From NCBI GenBank assembly GCA_035610365.1, contig CM069432.1, positions 76,202,520 through 76,266,519 on the forward strand: a DNA stretch of 64,000 bases, written 5' to 3'. The stretch is from Aquatica leii (taxonomy: Eukaryota; Arthropoda; Insecta; Coleoptera; Lampyridae). This document shows, one piece after another, positions 10,771-21,887 of this stretch (position 1 is the first letter of the stretch; each line of letters begins with the position of its first letter). Both the position numbers and the translations under genes were made by a program. The notes under the pieces are model-generated. The model was not told where the DNA came from. It worked only from the letters and a program-made list of their open reading frames with translations, and made no database searches.

Positions 10771-13700
10771 TGCAGCAAGAACAATGTTAATATCAAAGGG
10801 AATCGACAAACGATTATGGGCTGAAGCTGTTAATGCAGTAGTGTATATTCTGAATCGAACTGGAACGAGCAGTGAACCAAAAAAGACGCCTTACGAAAAA
10901 TGGTTCAACAGGAAAGCAAGTATCGTGAACCTAAAGGTTTTTGGCACAAAAGCGTTCGTTCACATTCCGAAGCTAAAAAGAAAGAAATGGGACAAAAAGG
11001 CAAAAGAAGGAATTTTGGTTGGCTATGGAGAAAACAGCAAAGGTTATCGGATATGGTTTGAGCACGAAAACAAGGTCGAACTGCACCGTGACGTGGTATT
11101 CGCTCCTGAAGAGGTGGGAACAATCAAAGTAAGCAAATTACCAGAAAAAGAAACTTCAACGGAGGCAAAGGTGAACATTGAAGAATTGCCAGAAGAACAA
11201 GTCGAACCAAAAAATTTAAACGAAAAGGAAAATCCATTTGAACGCGAAGAACAAGCAGCAAATGAAGACTTGGATGAAAATGAAAATCAAGGAGAAATTG
11301 AACCACAGGTAATCAGAGGAAACTATGAACTACGAAATCGTAGAACAATCCAACCGCCACGAAGACATGCAGACTTTGTCGAAATCGATGAATTACTAGT
11401 GGCACAGTGCCAAGAGCCAGAGACATTCAATGAAGCAATTCAATGTCAAGAAGCTGAAAAGTAGAAAGCAGCAATGGAAGAAGAAATGAATTCCTTGATA
11501 AAAAACCAAACATGGGAAATTATTGAAAAGCCAAGCAATGTTAAAGTGCTAAAGAATAAATGGGTTTATAAAATCAAAAGAACAGTAAGTGGTGCAACCG
11601 AGAAATTCAAAGCCAGATTAGTCGTGAAGGGTTTCTCGCAAACACAGGGTGTGGACTATACAGAAACATTCAGTCTGGTTGTAAAATTTTCATCGGTAAC
11701 AGCAGCAGAAGCCATTCGAATGAAGTAGATACAATTTGACATAAAAACAGCGTTTTTAAACGGTGAATTCCAAGAAGATGTTTACATGGTACAACCAAGT
11801 GGTTACAATGATGGTTCTGGAAGAATATGCAAGTTAAACAAAGCCTTATATGGATTAAAGCAATCAGCGAGAGAATGGAATGAAAAATTTATAAAATGTC
11901 TGAAGAGATTCAAGCTAAAGGTAAGCAGTGCAGACCCATGTGTATTCGTTAACAACGAGGATGGAGATACGTTAATATTGGCAATCTACATAGACGATGG
12001 GTTAATAGCGTCGACCAACGAAAGGAAAACTGAAGAACTACTTTCTCACCTGAAGGGAGAGATGGAGATAACTACCAACAAATTGAATCTGTTTTTACCC
12101 TAGTAGAGCAAAACGTTTCTAAATCATTTACATTTGTAACATTTTTAATACGCTTAAATGGTACATTAAAACGTTTATAAAACGTTTTCAAATCAATGTC
12201 ATACTGCTTCAAAAGCGAATCCGAACATTGTTTTTTAGACGGTTTTTGAAGCGCATACAAATCGATTTCAGAAATAATATCAAAATTGACTGAAAAATTA
12301 TTGCCTAAATCGTGTTTGTAATATTTTCAGTTAGTTTCCACTCAATATTAAACGTTGATGTCCAAAATAATTTACGGAGTTATCTACGTAACGTTGCAGA
12401 ATAATACACAGTTATCATCTTTTAATGTTTCTAGAAACGATTTACACGTACATTTTTTGAATGATTTGTATTTGTATTTCCAATATAACAAGTCCAATCG
12501 GCCGTCAAGATCAAGTTCTAGCAAGTTTTTCTATCCTATATTTTGAACGCATAATTGCATTATTTTGAAATTGAACTTTATAATCGTTGCAAACCCCGCC
12601 TGTGTAAACGTTCCAAAAACATTTCAAAAAATCGTTTTTTGAACGTATACTTTCCTTATTTTGGATTTAAACTTAATAATCGTTCCAATGCTATTTTAAG
12701 AAACAATTTAATAAATTAAATGAACATGAATAAGTAACGACTCTAGTTATCATTTTTAGAAGTGTTTTAAAACATTTCAAGAATGATTTAGGAAATGATT
12801 TATAGAAACATTGCAAAGGGCGGACATTTATCAAATTTGAGACAAGTGTGAAACGATTCTGGTATATTTCTTTATTTCATAAAAATCGTTTTGAAAATGT
12901 TGCAGAAATGAATTTTTCTACTAGGGTAGGTATGGAATTCAAAAATTTACCAAATGGTTCAATCCTACTAAACCAAAGTCAATACGCAAGGAAGATAATT
13001 AAACAACTTAATATGGATGAGGCCAATGCAGTGGCAGTACCAGCTGATCAACATTACGATTTAAGCTTGGAACATCAAGGTCAATCTGATCCAATTAACG
13101 TTCCCTACAAGGAAGCAATCGGAAGTCTGTTGTATCTAGCAATGGTTTCAAGGCCAGATATTGCTTATGCAGTTAACTCAGTAAGTCAATATGCCGAATC
13201 ACCGAGGAAAGAACATTGGAATGCGGTGAAAATAATTTTAAAACATGTTAAAGGAACTGTTAATCACGGTATTGTGTTTAAATCTAATCAAAGTTTAAAT
13301 GTTACAGCTTATAGCGATGTCGATTTTGCGGGGGATAAAGCTACAAGAAGGTCAACAACGGGATTCATAATAATGTTCGGTGAGACACCAATCACGTGAA
13401 GTGCTCGCAAACAAAGATCAGTAGCATTATCCACCACAGAATCTGAAGATGTAGTTGTATGCGAAACAGTTAAAGAATTAATGTGGATAAAAAGGTTAAT
13501 TAAGGATTTAGGAGTAAATGTTTTAGAAAAACCTCTATTGTTAATAGATAATCAAAGTGCTATACGATTGATTAAAAATCCGGAATTTCATAAACGTACT
13601 AAGCACGTTGATGTAAAGTATCATTTTGTACGCGAACTGTTTGCAAAGAAACATTTTGATTTAGATTATGTATCGTCAGAGGAACAGCTAGCAGATATTT

Positions 13701-13792
13701 GTACCAAACCTTTGGCTAAGACCAGGTTTGAATGTTTAAGAAATAAGCTTGTAATTGATTTAAGTGACAATTTATTTCAATATGATTATTGA
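10771..13792 (+). pseudogene. Copia pol fragment (integrase end, RT, RNase H)
   Basis: A 5'-truncated Copia/Ty1 polyprotein starting in the integrase C-terminal region (KRLWAEAV, VFGTKAFVHIP, GYRIW). An acidic linker follows, then RVT_2 reverse transcriptase (NKWVYKIKR, KARLVVKGFSQ, KTAFLNGE, LNKALYGLKQ, YIDD at 11987-11998) and RNase H (YSDVDFAGDK, TTESED, DNQSAIRLIKNP). Gag, protease and the integrase core are absent. All parts sit in one frame apart from three nonsense codons (11462-11464, 11726-11728, 13397-13399) and the 829-bp element at 12098. Two of the stops fall where the family has Trp (for example IT-W-S), so they are point mutations. A 3' LTR follows. Confidence 0.9.
12098..12926. 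mobile_element. 829-bp non-autonomous TIR element in Copia RT
   Basis: Begins CCCTAGTAGA and ends TCTACTAGGG, with TA on both sides (12096-12097 and 12927-12928). Similarity between the ends goes further in loose form (ATTCATTTCTGCAACATTTT against AATCATTTACATTTGTAACA). The inside is rich in AACGTTT and AACATT motifs in both orientations. It has no coding capacity. It interrupts the RT frame exactly between YIDD and the following conserved block. Element plus one TA is 831 bp, a multiple of three, and the frame continues across the empty site. A Tc1/mariner-type or other TA-targeting superfamily is likely. Confidence 0.88.
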
Positions 13793-13812
13793 GTGTCGTT
13801 TAAAAGTGGGAG

Positions 13813-14030
13813 TGTTAGAGAATACGTTTAATCGACACACTCAGTTTATTGTCATTAATGTCACGTGAGCAGCATATTTAGGTTCTTAAGTAACTAAACA
13901 GTTCCAACTAGAAGTGTGACACTCGCGCGCTTTTCTAATGATAAAGATAATCGTTTTGTTACCTACTTTAAAATTCGCAAATCGTTTCTGTATTTTACTT
14001 GTATTTTTCTCAAATAAACATTAATAAACA
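13813..14030 (+). repeat. 3' LTR of the Copia fragment
   Basis: A polypurine stretch, AAGTGGGAG, just after the pol stop is followed by TGTTAGAG, the kind of LTR start seen in Copia elements. AATAAA occurs near 14012 and a CA end lies at about 14030. No second copy of this LTR is in the window, consistent with the 5' truncation. The right border is approximate. Confidence 0.6.
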
Positions 14031-14049
14031 AAAATCCCTTTTTTATTTA

Positions 14050-14167
14050 CAAGACTAAAGGACATAACCTCAAGGTACATTTACAAGTATAAATACTGAT
14101 AATACTATTAGAATGTGACTGAAAATGCGGTAATGTTCATTTTAGGGACATTTCCAATGACTATGGC
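14050..14167. repeat. Right inverted repeat of Tc1-type element
   Basis: Inverse complement of 9805-9915. It lies immediately beyond the Copia 3' LTR, so the Copia sequence appears to have landed inside the Tc1-type element. Confidence 0.75.
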
Positions 14168-15039
14168 GTAAATACTATTTAAATAATTCATACCTAAGAA
14201 AATGGTGCACGAAGGCAGTAGCGTCAATATGGATAAATCCATCCCTTTAAATCGCAAAATTTAGTTTAAAATTAAAATCAAAACTAATTTATTTGCGTAT
14301 TTTACATTAATCCCCATTCCTCGGATTTCTACTTCTTTATTAATGCGAAATTGGGACAATTAGTTAAGAAATTATGATTTTTTTTTAAATTTTAGGATAA
14401 TGCATTTATCAGTAAATTGCGAGAAAACTATACATTTACTACACAGCTCTGTAAAGTAATTGTAATACGTAAAATTATGATATAAATAAGCCAAAATTTA
14501 ACCTAGTATTTGTTAAGAAGGTGAATTTATACGATCATCAAATTGAAAAAGAAATAAAAAATTAAGACGATATATTTTTTGGGAAACTTTGTTCTATAAA
14601 AGGTACCTGTTAAATACATAATGTTTATAGTGGGTACAATAACTCAAAAATAATTTAAAAAGATTCAATTACTGCTTGGTATATGCACTTGATATGCACA
14701 GCGGCCCTTTGTAACATATTTTCACGGCACTCCTCTGAAAAAAATTTATTACTTACGTTCTGTTTAGTTAATTTAAAATGCACAATCATTTTCTTTATTA
14801 AAACTAATAAACATTACCTTAAATTTTTAGGACGTCATAAAAGATTGATAAACAGGGTTCGCCAATACTCCGGCCTCGGTTTCTAGTCCCTTTTTATAAG
14901 TGATATTTTTTGAAACTTGTTTTTGTAAATTCGTAGATGAAAGTCAGAATAGTGTAAAATATTTTTTTAATTCGCTATACTTATTTTGTATGAGAGAGTT
15001 AATTTTCAAATTTTTGAAACTCATTTTTTTAAACGGTAC
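14168..15039. other. AT-rich gap, no gene recognised
   Basis: No supported feature. A 67-codon frame at 14683-14886 has no recognisable motif. Confidence 0.5.
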
Positions 15040-15716
15040 CACATAATAACAACCATAAGGGACACTTCTGTCGGCACCTTTGATATTCCAGTCCGGAAAA
15101 TGAGTGACCTTCGGCCATTTTGAAAATAGTGTTGTAGCGTCAGATTTAATTTCTTTTAGTAGAATGCATTTTTTTAGACAACAAATCGATTCATTAACTT
15201 GGATATAATTAAAATGTAATTTAGTTATCTGTTTAAGCTGACCACATTTGCAAAGTAATTCAAATGATTTTATCATCTTACTTATTCTTTGTTATGCATT
15301 TAAAAAAATTATGACGATTTTACAAATGCTTAAACTACAATTTTCTTATCGGAAAAGAATGCTGTGATATTTAGTCTAGTCTGTGTTATTGGTATTATTT
15401 ATGTTTTTAATTCATTACACCGTGCAGCTAACAATACGAATTTTAACATAAATATAAATTGACTAACGACATTATTTTTTTCACTATAATTTTCAACAAA
15501 CGAAATTGTTTATCATAAGCATAATTGTTTGTATTGCAGTCAAGTATTGCATTCGTAAACCCTTGACGTCTATTTATCATAAAAGATGTAAATACAAAAG
15601 AATTCCAAATATAACCTAACTTGTCAGAAAATTCTTATGTGTGCGAACTAGCGTATGCGCTATCAATTTTTTTACGCCGGAAACTACTGAGTGTCCCTTA
15701 TAGTTGTTATTATGTG
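15040..15716. mobile_element. 677-bp TIR element with 7-bp target duplication
   Basis: Starts CACATAATAACAACCATAAG, and its right end is the inverse complement of nearly the same sequence (one mismatch over about 27 bp, through GGGACACT). The flanks are ACGGTAC at 15033-15039 and again at 15717-15723. A 110-codon minus-strand frame (14944-15276) runs across the left end and is probably fortuitous. No transposase is recognised. The superfamily is uncertain; 7-8 bp duplications would fit hAT-like or related groups. Confidence 0.75.
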
Positions 15717-15983
15717 ACGGTACTCTCGATTTTTTTTTAACTATTTCTAATGTAATTTTTAATTCTCTATTGATTTACGCTAGTACTTTTTTCTTCTAAC
15801 ATGTCCAGTTTAGGAGATATTTATAAACTTTCAATTAAATCACAACAAGCATTATTTTAATCAAGCAGGTTTATTCTAGTAGGCTTTGCTTCTATTAACC
15901 AAAAAACAAATAACCGGTAGAAGTTACTTATTATCTTTAGTTGTCACATTATTATCTGTTACTACTTTGTACCTCATTAACTT

Positions 15984-16400
15984 TTGTTTAAAATGAATTT
16001 TCCACAGAACATGGACATGGTGTTTATTTTGGCTTCTTGTGTTTATAAACAAAGATATCCTGATTGCCGTGCTCCAAGCATTCGTACATTACAAAAATTA
16101 TTGGTGCGATTCGAACAAACAGGACAACAAACAAACAAACTACAAAACACCTGTTCAAAGAAAAACTGTCAGAACAGAAGAGACAGAATTTATGGTTTTG
16201 CAGGCTGTAGTTGAAAATCCAAATTCTAGCACCAAACAAATTAGTCAACAACTTGGTACAATTAGTGCTACTTCAGTGAGAATAATACTAAAAAGCCATA
16301 AATATCATCCTTATCACATTGAACTGCATCAAAATTTGACTATAGAGGATTTTAACTCAAGAAGAACTTTCTGTGTGTGGATGTTAAATAAACTTAATGA
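15984..16400 (+). pseudogene. Tc1/mariner-related N-terminal (DUF4817-like) fragment
   Basis: Two overlapping frames give the DNA-binding part of a common insect Tc1/mariner-type protein. The first has NMDMVFILASC and a YKQRYPD-APSIRTLQKLLVRFEQTG block. After a frameshift near 16140 the second has RKTVRTEETEFMVLQAVVEN, SSTKQISQQLG and HKYHPYHIELHQNL. The DDE catalytic domain expected after the FCVWML motif is missing, because sequence beyond about 16395 is unrelated. It is a truncated relic. Confidence 0.75.
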
Positions 16401-17063
16401 GGTGCCGGGCTTTATGTCTACTAACAGAGAGAAGATATACTTAGAGGGGAATCTCCTGTATATAAACTTGGAACAGAGTTTATGGCGCCCTACAACGGTT
16501 GTGGGGAAAACAAATAGCGCGAATTTTAAACTTAATGTGTGGGTGTGGGTAGCACCCATTATTATTACAATGGTTTATTTTGAATGTTTTCTTGTTTTTG
16601 AAAGAATAGTTATGAAAATTGTCACTTTTTTATAATTATGCATTAAAAAAAGCGACTTATTTTATATAACATTTTTTATTTGCACAAATACAATATAAAT
16701 AACTTCCAGTTTCATTCGAATCAACACCGTGTGAATATTGTAACAACTTTTCTTTAAAACGAATATGAAAACCTTCAGTTTTTAAATAGTAATAAACGTT
16801 AGAATCAAACACGTGTTAAAATAACTTGCATTATTTAGTCGATTTTATTCGAGAAATGCAATTCAGCGTTTTTAGCCTTCAAGGTACGAAAAAGAGGGAA
16901 ATAAAATTTGTTTTTATTTTTTACCGATAATTATTACATAGTGGCCTCTAACGGTTGTGGGGAAAAGTTAAAACGTTATTCCTTTTCTCTCAATTGAAGT
17001 TACTCGTCTACAAATACTTAGTTTATGGTCTACTAATTTATTTACCGAGGCAGCTACCTTTCA
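16401..17063. other. AT-rich gap with a duplicated 20-bp motif
   Basis: No gene recognised. The motif AACGGTTGTGGGGAAAA occurs in the same orientation near 16494 and 16949, flanking about 440 bp. This may mark an old duplication or insertion. Confidence 0.4.
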
Positions 17064-17170
17064 TACACGGAGAGAAATGTTTTCAGATATCATTTGTAAG
17101 ACGCACAGCTTATGCGTAATCATAAATTTATAAACCATCGGTATAATTTGTGAATAGTCATGTTACCATC

Positions 17171-17460
17171 GATGATGATTATAATTCATAAGTTATGAAG
17201 TAAACGATTTCGTTATATATGCTTAATAATCATATCTTTATGAATAATACTCACAAACAATGATCATATTAAGAATAAAATTTTAACCAGGTAATTGTAA
17301 TATGTGATTTAAGTCACATCTATTATGATTATAATTCACATCCAGTGACGAAGTATTTTCATTATGTATGCTTAATAATCACATTTTTTTATGATTAATA
17401 TTCATAAACTCTAATTAAATAAAGAATAACTTTTTAAGCAGCCAATCATAATATGTGATA
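17171..17460. repeat. Two ~150-bp subterminal direct repeats
   Basis: Sequence from GATTATAATTCATAAG at about 17173 recurs in diverged form at about 17325. Shared blocks include TATGCTTAATAATCA and TAATATGTGAT. It lies just inside the left end of the 17066-20019 element. Confidence 0.6.
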
Positions 17461-18018
17461 AATAAAGTATTGTTTATTAAATGATATTCAGAATAGTGTA
17501 TTAACAATTATAAATATTAATCATAATTTCGGAGTTAATTTTACTCATTCTTATACGAAATAATCACAAGATATTTCTCATATATATTTTATAAATTAGT
17601 AAAACATATATTTCGAATTTCAAAAAATGTTTATTTTTTTTACGATGATTACACAACTTTAATGCAGCTATAAGTACACCACCATACTTTTACAACTAAA
17701 TAATTTAAATAAAACACATAACACAAGAACTAATACATAACTAGTAACACATAATATCATTATATAATAATACAGATTATTATAAAAAATAAAACATTAT
17801 TCAAATAAATAAAACGTAAATAATATAAACAAAACTGAAACAGAACTTGAGCAACAATTTAAAAACATAATTTTACAAGTTGCTAACCACAAACCTTTTC
17901 TTCTATTGCAGTCAAGATAATTTAACAAAAACGATTTTTAATATTGAAGTTGAAGAACATGAATACAAATAATTTTTGTAATAGGTTTACTTATCATATA
18001 GGCAGCAACGTTTATCAA

Positions 18019-18598
18019 TACTAAGATAAGAAGGTCTTCCGGGTTTGGACCGTGTCAATGTTGTAACCGAAGTTGCCAACGTTTCGCCCACTTTCAGGGT
18101 GTGAGAGAAATCGAAGAACTCAAACAAGCAACCAAAATCTAACTAAAAGTTAGGTAATCAACTTGTGAACCAAGCTAGATTCTAAACTCAGAAAAGGTAA
18201 GAAAGAAAACGATAAACTTGGAAAAGCAAACGAAAATCTAACAAAGAACCACTACAGAGTTAGGATTCTAGAATCTGGCTTGGTTCACAAGTTGATTACC
18301 TAACTCTGTAGTGGTTCTTTGTTAGATTTTCGTTTGCTTTTTCAAGTTTATCGTTTTCTTTCTTACCTTTTCTTAGTTTAGAATCTGGCTTAGTTCACAA
18401 GTTGATTACCTAACTTTTGAGAAGTGTTTAGTTAGATTTCGGTTGCTTCTTTGAGTTCTTCGATTTCTCTGACGCCCTGATGAAGCCCCTTACGAAAGTG
18501 GGCGAAACGTTGGCAACTTCGGTTACAACATTGACACGGTCCAAACCCGGAAGACGTTCTTATCTTAGTATAGACTTCGGCCGTGGAAGCCGCTATTA
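18019..18598. mobile_element. Penelope-like relic: inverted pLTR pair
   Basis: Two arms of the same Penelope pseudo-LTR face each other: about 18019-18265 is the inverse complement of about 18270-18575. The relic is flanked by an exact 13-bp duplication, CAACGTTTATCAA (18006-18018 and 18599-18611). No reverse transcriptase is left. The right arm keeps the hammerhead-like core CTGATGA...GAAAC (18477-18508). The left arm has lost about 15 bp covering CTGATGA. Confidence 0.82.
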
Positions 18599-18672
18599 CA
18601 ACGTTTATCAAATCCATGATTTTAAAGTAGGCATCAAAAGTTTATAGAAAATTATAGTATAAATGCGTAATA

Positions 18673-18826
18673 TTATCCGTTACCAAAGCAAACTAGATTA
18701 TCGTCATCCTTACTACACATATCTGCCACTGTTCTCACTTCAGAACTAAAAAACTTCCGTGTATCTCCAATGCTAACTTTCCATACCTTATTTTCTATTT
18801 TCTTACGGCCTTTAGGTTTTACAACT
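18673..18826 (-). CDS. Candidate terminal exon, unknown protein
   Basis: After a good acceptor (TATTGCAG at 18827-18834 on the minus strand), 154 bp stay open and end in TAA (18675-18673). The peptide is about 51 residues, basic at first (VVKPKGRKK) and acidic near the end (SKDDDN). It joins an upstream exon in phase 2, which does not match the phase-0 end of the exon at 19659-19772, so an intermediate exon would be needed. No family recognised. It may belong to the 17066-20019 element. Confidence 0.35.
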
Positions 18827-19658
18827 CTGCAATACTTTAGTTAAATTATAGCGACGCAAATCTAGAAATAAGAAGTATGTGTATTAGAAAATGTAAATAA
18901 ACAGAAAGTGATCAAAAGTGTTTCAACTTTCAATTTAATCTAACTCGTAGCTTTAATATTAATCAAAATAGCAATAATAAACAGATAACTTTGAACATCT
19001 TGTATATCTAATTCTAATTCAAGTTAAAGTGATGGTGAATTTCGTTACTTTTGAGTAATCGTTACTATTCCTTACTTATACTGTTTGTATTCGTTACTTT
19101 AACTCGTTACTTTGATTACTTTGGATACTATGACTACTTTGACAACTGTATGTTTTTGTGGTAATAAATACGGGTACCGGAATATAATTCCTTGAATCGT
19201 TTCGCGATACGGATTTGATTACCTTAGACGTATGTGCATAAATGACTAGAACGTGTTGTAAAATTCTAATTTATGTAAACATTTTTGACAGTAGCTGATA
19301 CCGGAGAAAGTTATTATTTTAAATACAAAACAGAACATATGTACCTACTTTGGATTGTTAGTATATCTATTAACGTTTTTAATATTAATTTTAAGAAATG
19401 GAAATACGCACAATCTATAATGTAAAATTGAGATAAACGGCAAATTAATTTGGTACACCTCATACAAATACATACTTTATAATGTAATATATTGTCGTTA
19501 CCTACTAGTTTACGCAAGAATTATAAATTTGTATGTGAATGTGTTATAAGTATGTACTAATATTTGTATCTTATGTATATTCGTAGAAAATAATTAATAT
19601 ACAAACATTAGAACTCAAAAAACAGAAATATATGACAATTTTATTACATTTTGCTTAC

Positions 19659-19772
19659 CTTTTTATCAGTTGATAAAATCACTTCTTTAGTTGATGCAAT
19701 GCACACACTATCTGCGTGTGAAACGTTCTGCTGGTTTTGCTGATGTATCATAATATAAGAAGGTTTGCTCAT
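19659..19772 (-). CDS. Candidate first coding exon, unknown protein
   Basis: An ATG (19772-19770) opens 38 codons, Gln/Asn-rich (IHQQNQQNVSHADS). The frame ends at a strong donor, AAG/GTAAGC (exon end 19659). Open frame plus donor suggests a real first exon of a gene carried by the 17066-20019 element. No family recognised. Confidence 0.35.
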
Positions 19773-20051
19773 AACTTAAGATAAAATTATAACTATAGTG
19801 ATAACTAGTAAAATATGAAAACAATTCATAACTTTATTACATTTATAAACCATATTCATAATACATGAATACACGTAACTCATACAAATTGCACTCTTAG
19901 GAATGTTGTATGCGTATTACGCATAACATCATAATATAATTCATATTTTATAAATTTTATTAAATGTGTAATTTATGAACATACTATTCATAACTAGTGA
20001 TTGCAGATTTCTCTCCGTGTAGTATTGGCCAAGTAAATTGTTAGTAGTAGG

Positions 20052-20142
20052 TATTTGCCGATTCTCCAACCTCCTCCTAAAACAACGAAGGTCGCTGCGA
20101 CCTTAACATCATTTTATGAGGAGGTTGGAGAATCGGCAAATA
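20052..20142. repeat. Perfect 25-bp inverted repeat (hairpin)
   Basis: The arm at 20052-20076 (TATTTGCCGATTCTCC...) is the exact complement of 20118-20142, with a 41-base loop. The loop contains the small palindrome GTCGCTGCGAC. It lies at the left border of the ~0.6-kb repeat unit. Confidence 0.9.
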
Positions 20143-20777
20143 GGTGCAAAGGTTGCATTGCTATTACTGAGGTTCTAAGAGTTTCGAATGAGGGTAACGT
20201 CCGTACAGTTGTTAATGTTGCAGGAGGTAATTAGAAATGCAATTAATTTTAAAGTGCCTGTTGCACACAAATTCCGTATCTAACAGTGTCGAATGAGACT
20301 AATATCTGCACAATTGTAATTGTTGCAGGAGGTAATTAGAAATGCAATTGATTTGCAGGTGACTGTGTCGAATGAGGGTAACGACAGCACAATTGTAATT
20401 GTTGCAGTAGGTAATTAGAAACGCATTGTTGCAAGAGGTAATTAGAAATGCATTGTTGCAGGAGGTAATTAGAGATGCAATTGACTTCAAGATGACCATT
20501 GTAAAAAGTTGTTATTTTTGCAGGAGGTAATTATAAATAACTTTATTGAATTACCACTACACTATCATGTTCTTTAAGGTGACTTGCACTTGCACATTGT
20601 AGTGAGATCAAACACCGGACATTAACATATCGTTAAAACTTTTTTCTGTTTAACTTGGTTTTTACATTATGTTAATTATCGATGCGATTTAATTGTATGA
20701 AGTGGTCGCAGCGACCTACCTTAACATCGTTTCAGGAGAAGGTTGGAGAATCGACAAATACGTGCAAAGGTTGCATT
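20093..20777. repeat. ~614-bp repeat unit, one full copy and start of a second
   Basis: The sequence starting CGCTGCGACCTTAACATC at 20094 recurs at about 20708 and then runs to GGTTGCATT at 20777, where a foreign end begins. Within the unit, GGAGGTAATTAGAAATGCA and TGTCGAATGAGGGTAA blocks recur several times. Most of the unit reappears at 50654-51080. It has no open frame of note. Confidence 0.8.
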
Positions 20778-20850
20778 CCCAATCAGCAAGGAAACGTTTT
20801 TTTCATGTTTTAAAAACGTTACGTTTTAAAATAGTCAAAATAAAAAATGT
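20778..20850. repeat. Left terminal repeat CCCAATCAGCAAGG...
   Basis: The repeat unit is interrupted exactly here by CCCAATCAGCAAGGAAACG. The inverse complement of this end type occurs at 50653, where the repeat unit resumes. It is followed by AACGTTT-rich sequence like the ends of the 829-bp element at 12098. Confidence 0.65.
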
Positions 20851-21883
20851 TTTTGTTGCGTTTTAAAAATATTTCATTTAAACCGGCCGATTTTTTAAAA
20901 TTGTCGACTGATGGCGGGCCTAGTAAATTGTAGAAATGTCGCTATTTCTCAAATACTGCTAAATTCGTTTTTATAAGACAACGTTTTATATTCATATTAA
21001 TAGAAAAAACTATAGTGTAGGTCAAGGAATGTTTAAAATTTCACGTATTGTTCTCTTTCTGGGTTTAATTTGGCCTTAAACCTAATCAACTTTTGAATTT
21101 TTTTAGTCTTTATTTTAAAATTTAAACATTCCCAAGCCAAAAACTTAAGCATTAAGCTAATTTTAAATCCAAAGCTTCACTTCACATTTCGTTCAAATAA
21201 CTCCAGGAATGAGAAATGCAACAATTTCTAACCTAAATTTGGTTTAGTTAGTTTTTGCGATTTGATCTTGACAATTATACAGTATAGCTTTATGCGACTA
21301 GATGGCGATAGTGTTTTTATGAATAACAGTTCGTACAATTACTGTTCACTAGAGGGCAAGATTGCGTTTTTATGTGTTACAGTTTCGTACGTTTAATAAT
21401 AAATATTGCCTACAATCATTAAGAGGCGCAAATAGTGTGTTAAAAATCGTACTGTAGTTTTATCTCTCTTGTTTCTCTTTTTTTTTACCCGTCTGTACCC
21501 CCTCTTTTCATAAACTAATAGACTAAGACCTGCTGCCATCTACAAAATCGTGGTTTTTATTTTGCGAACTTACTTATTTGTTATGATTATGAAGTACGCG
21601 TTAGAACCTTTTCTTATATTTGTGTTTACTTTACCGTTTACCTGTTCAAAACAGGTTAATATCATAAACAATAGCTTGTATTGTTACGACACAAGTCAAT
21701 GTCAAATAAACTCAAACAATATGATGCTTTATATTTAAGAAAACAAAAAAATATGTAGATTCAAATATTTATTTATTTTTGTAAAATATATATCAAAAAC
21801 ATAGAAATAACTAAAACAATGCAAATTAAATTAAAAGAAAATTGTTATGGGGATTTATTGTTATTATTCGTCAATTTTTAAAA
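20851..21883. other. AT-rich sequence, no gene recognised
   Basis: No supported coding region. A 62-codon frame (21550-21738) has a hydrophobic start but no context. Phrases like TAGATGGCGATAG and CTAGAGGGCAAG near 21300-21360 look like eroded transposon ends. Confidence 0.5.
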
Positions 21884-21887
21884 TTAT

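Larger units (their letters stand above)
9805..14167 (+). mobile_element. Tc1-type element carrying a Copia fragment
   Basis: Sequences at about 9805-9915 and about 14050-14167 are inverted copies of each other, starting GCCATAGTCATTGG on the left, with some 90% match by eye over about 110 bp. They fit terminal inverted repeats of the Tc1/mariner element whose transposase remnant lies at 10281-10770. The rest of the interior is a 5'-truncated Copia retrotransposon. A clean TA duplication is not evident: the left end follows TA, while the right end is followed by GTA. Confidence 0.65.
17066..20019 (-). mobile_element. 2.95-kb TIR element, TA duplication, candidate exons
   Basis: The left end reads CACGGAGAGAAAT and the right end is its exact complement, with TA outside both (17064-17065, 20020-20021). 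Both ends are rich in TTCATAA and TTATGAAT repeats, a subterminal pattern common in cut-and-paste elements. The interior contains a 580-bp Penelope relic (18019-18598) and two possible minus-strand exons. No DDE motif was recognised, so the superfamily is unknown; a TA-targeting group is indicated. Confidence 0.72.

Noticed and set aside
14944-15276. 110-codon minus-strand frame rich in Cys and Lys
   Set aside because: It runs across the terminal repeat and target duplication of the 15040-15716 element, so it is probably fortuitous.
20093-20777. CRISPR-like spaced repeats (GGAGGTAATTAGAAATGCA)
   Set aside because: Spacing is irregular, the repeats are degenerate, and the context is eukaryotic.
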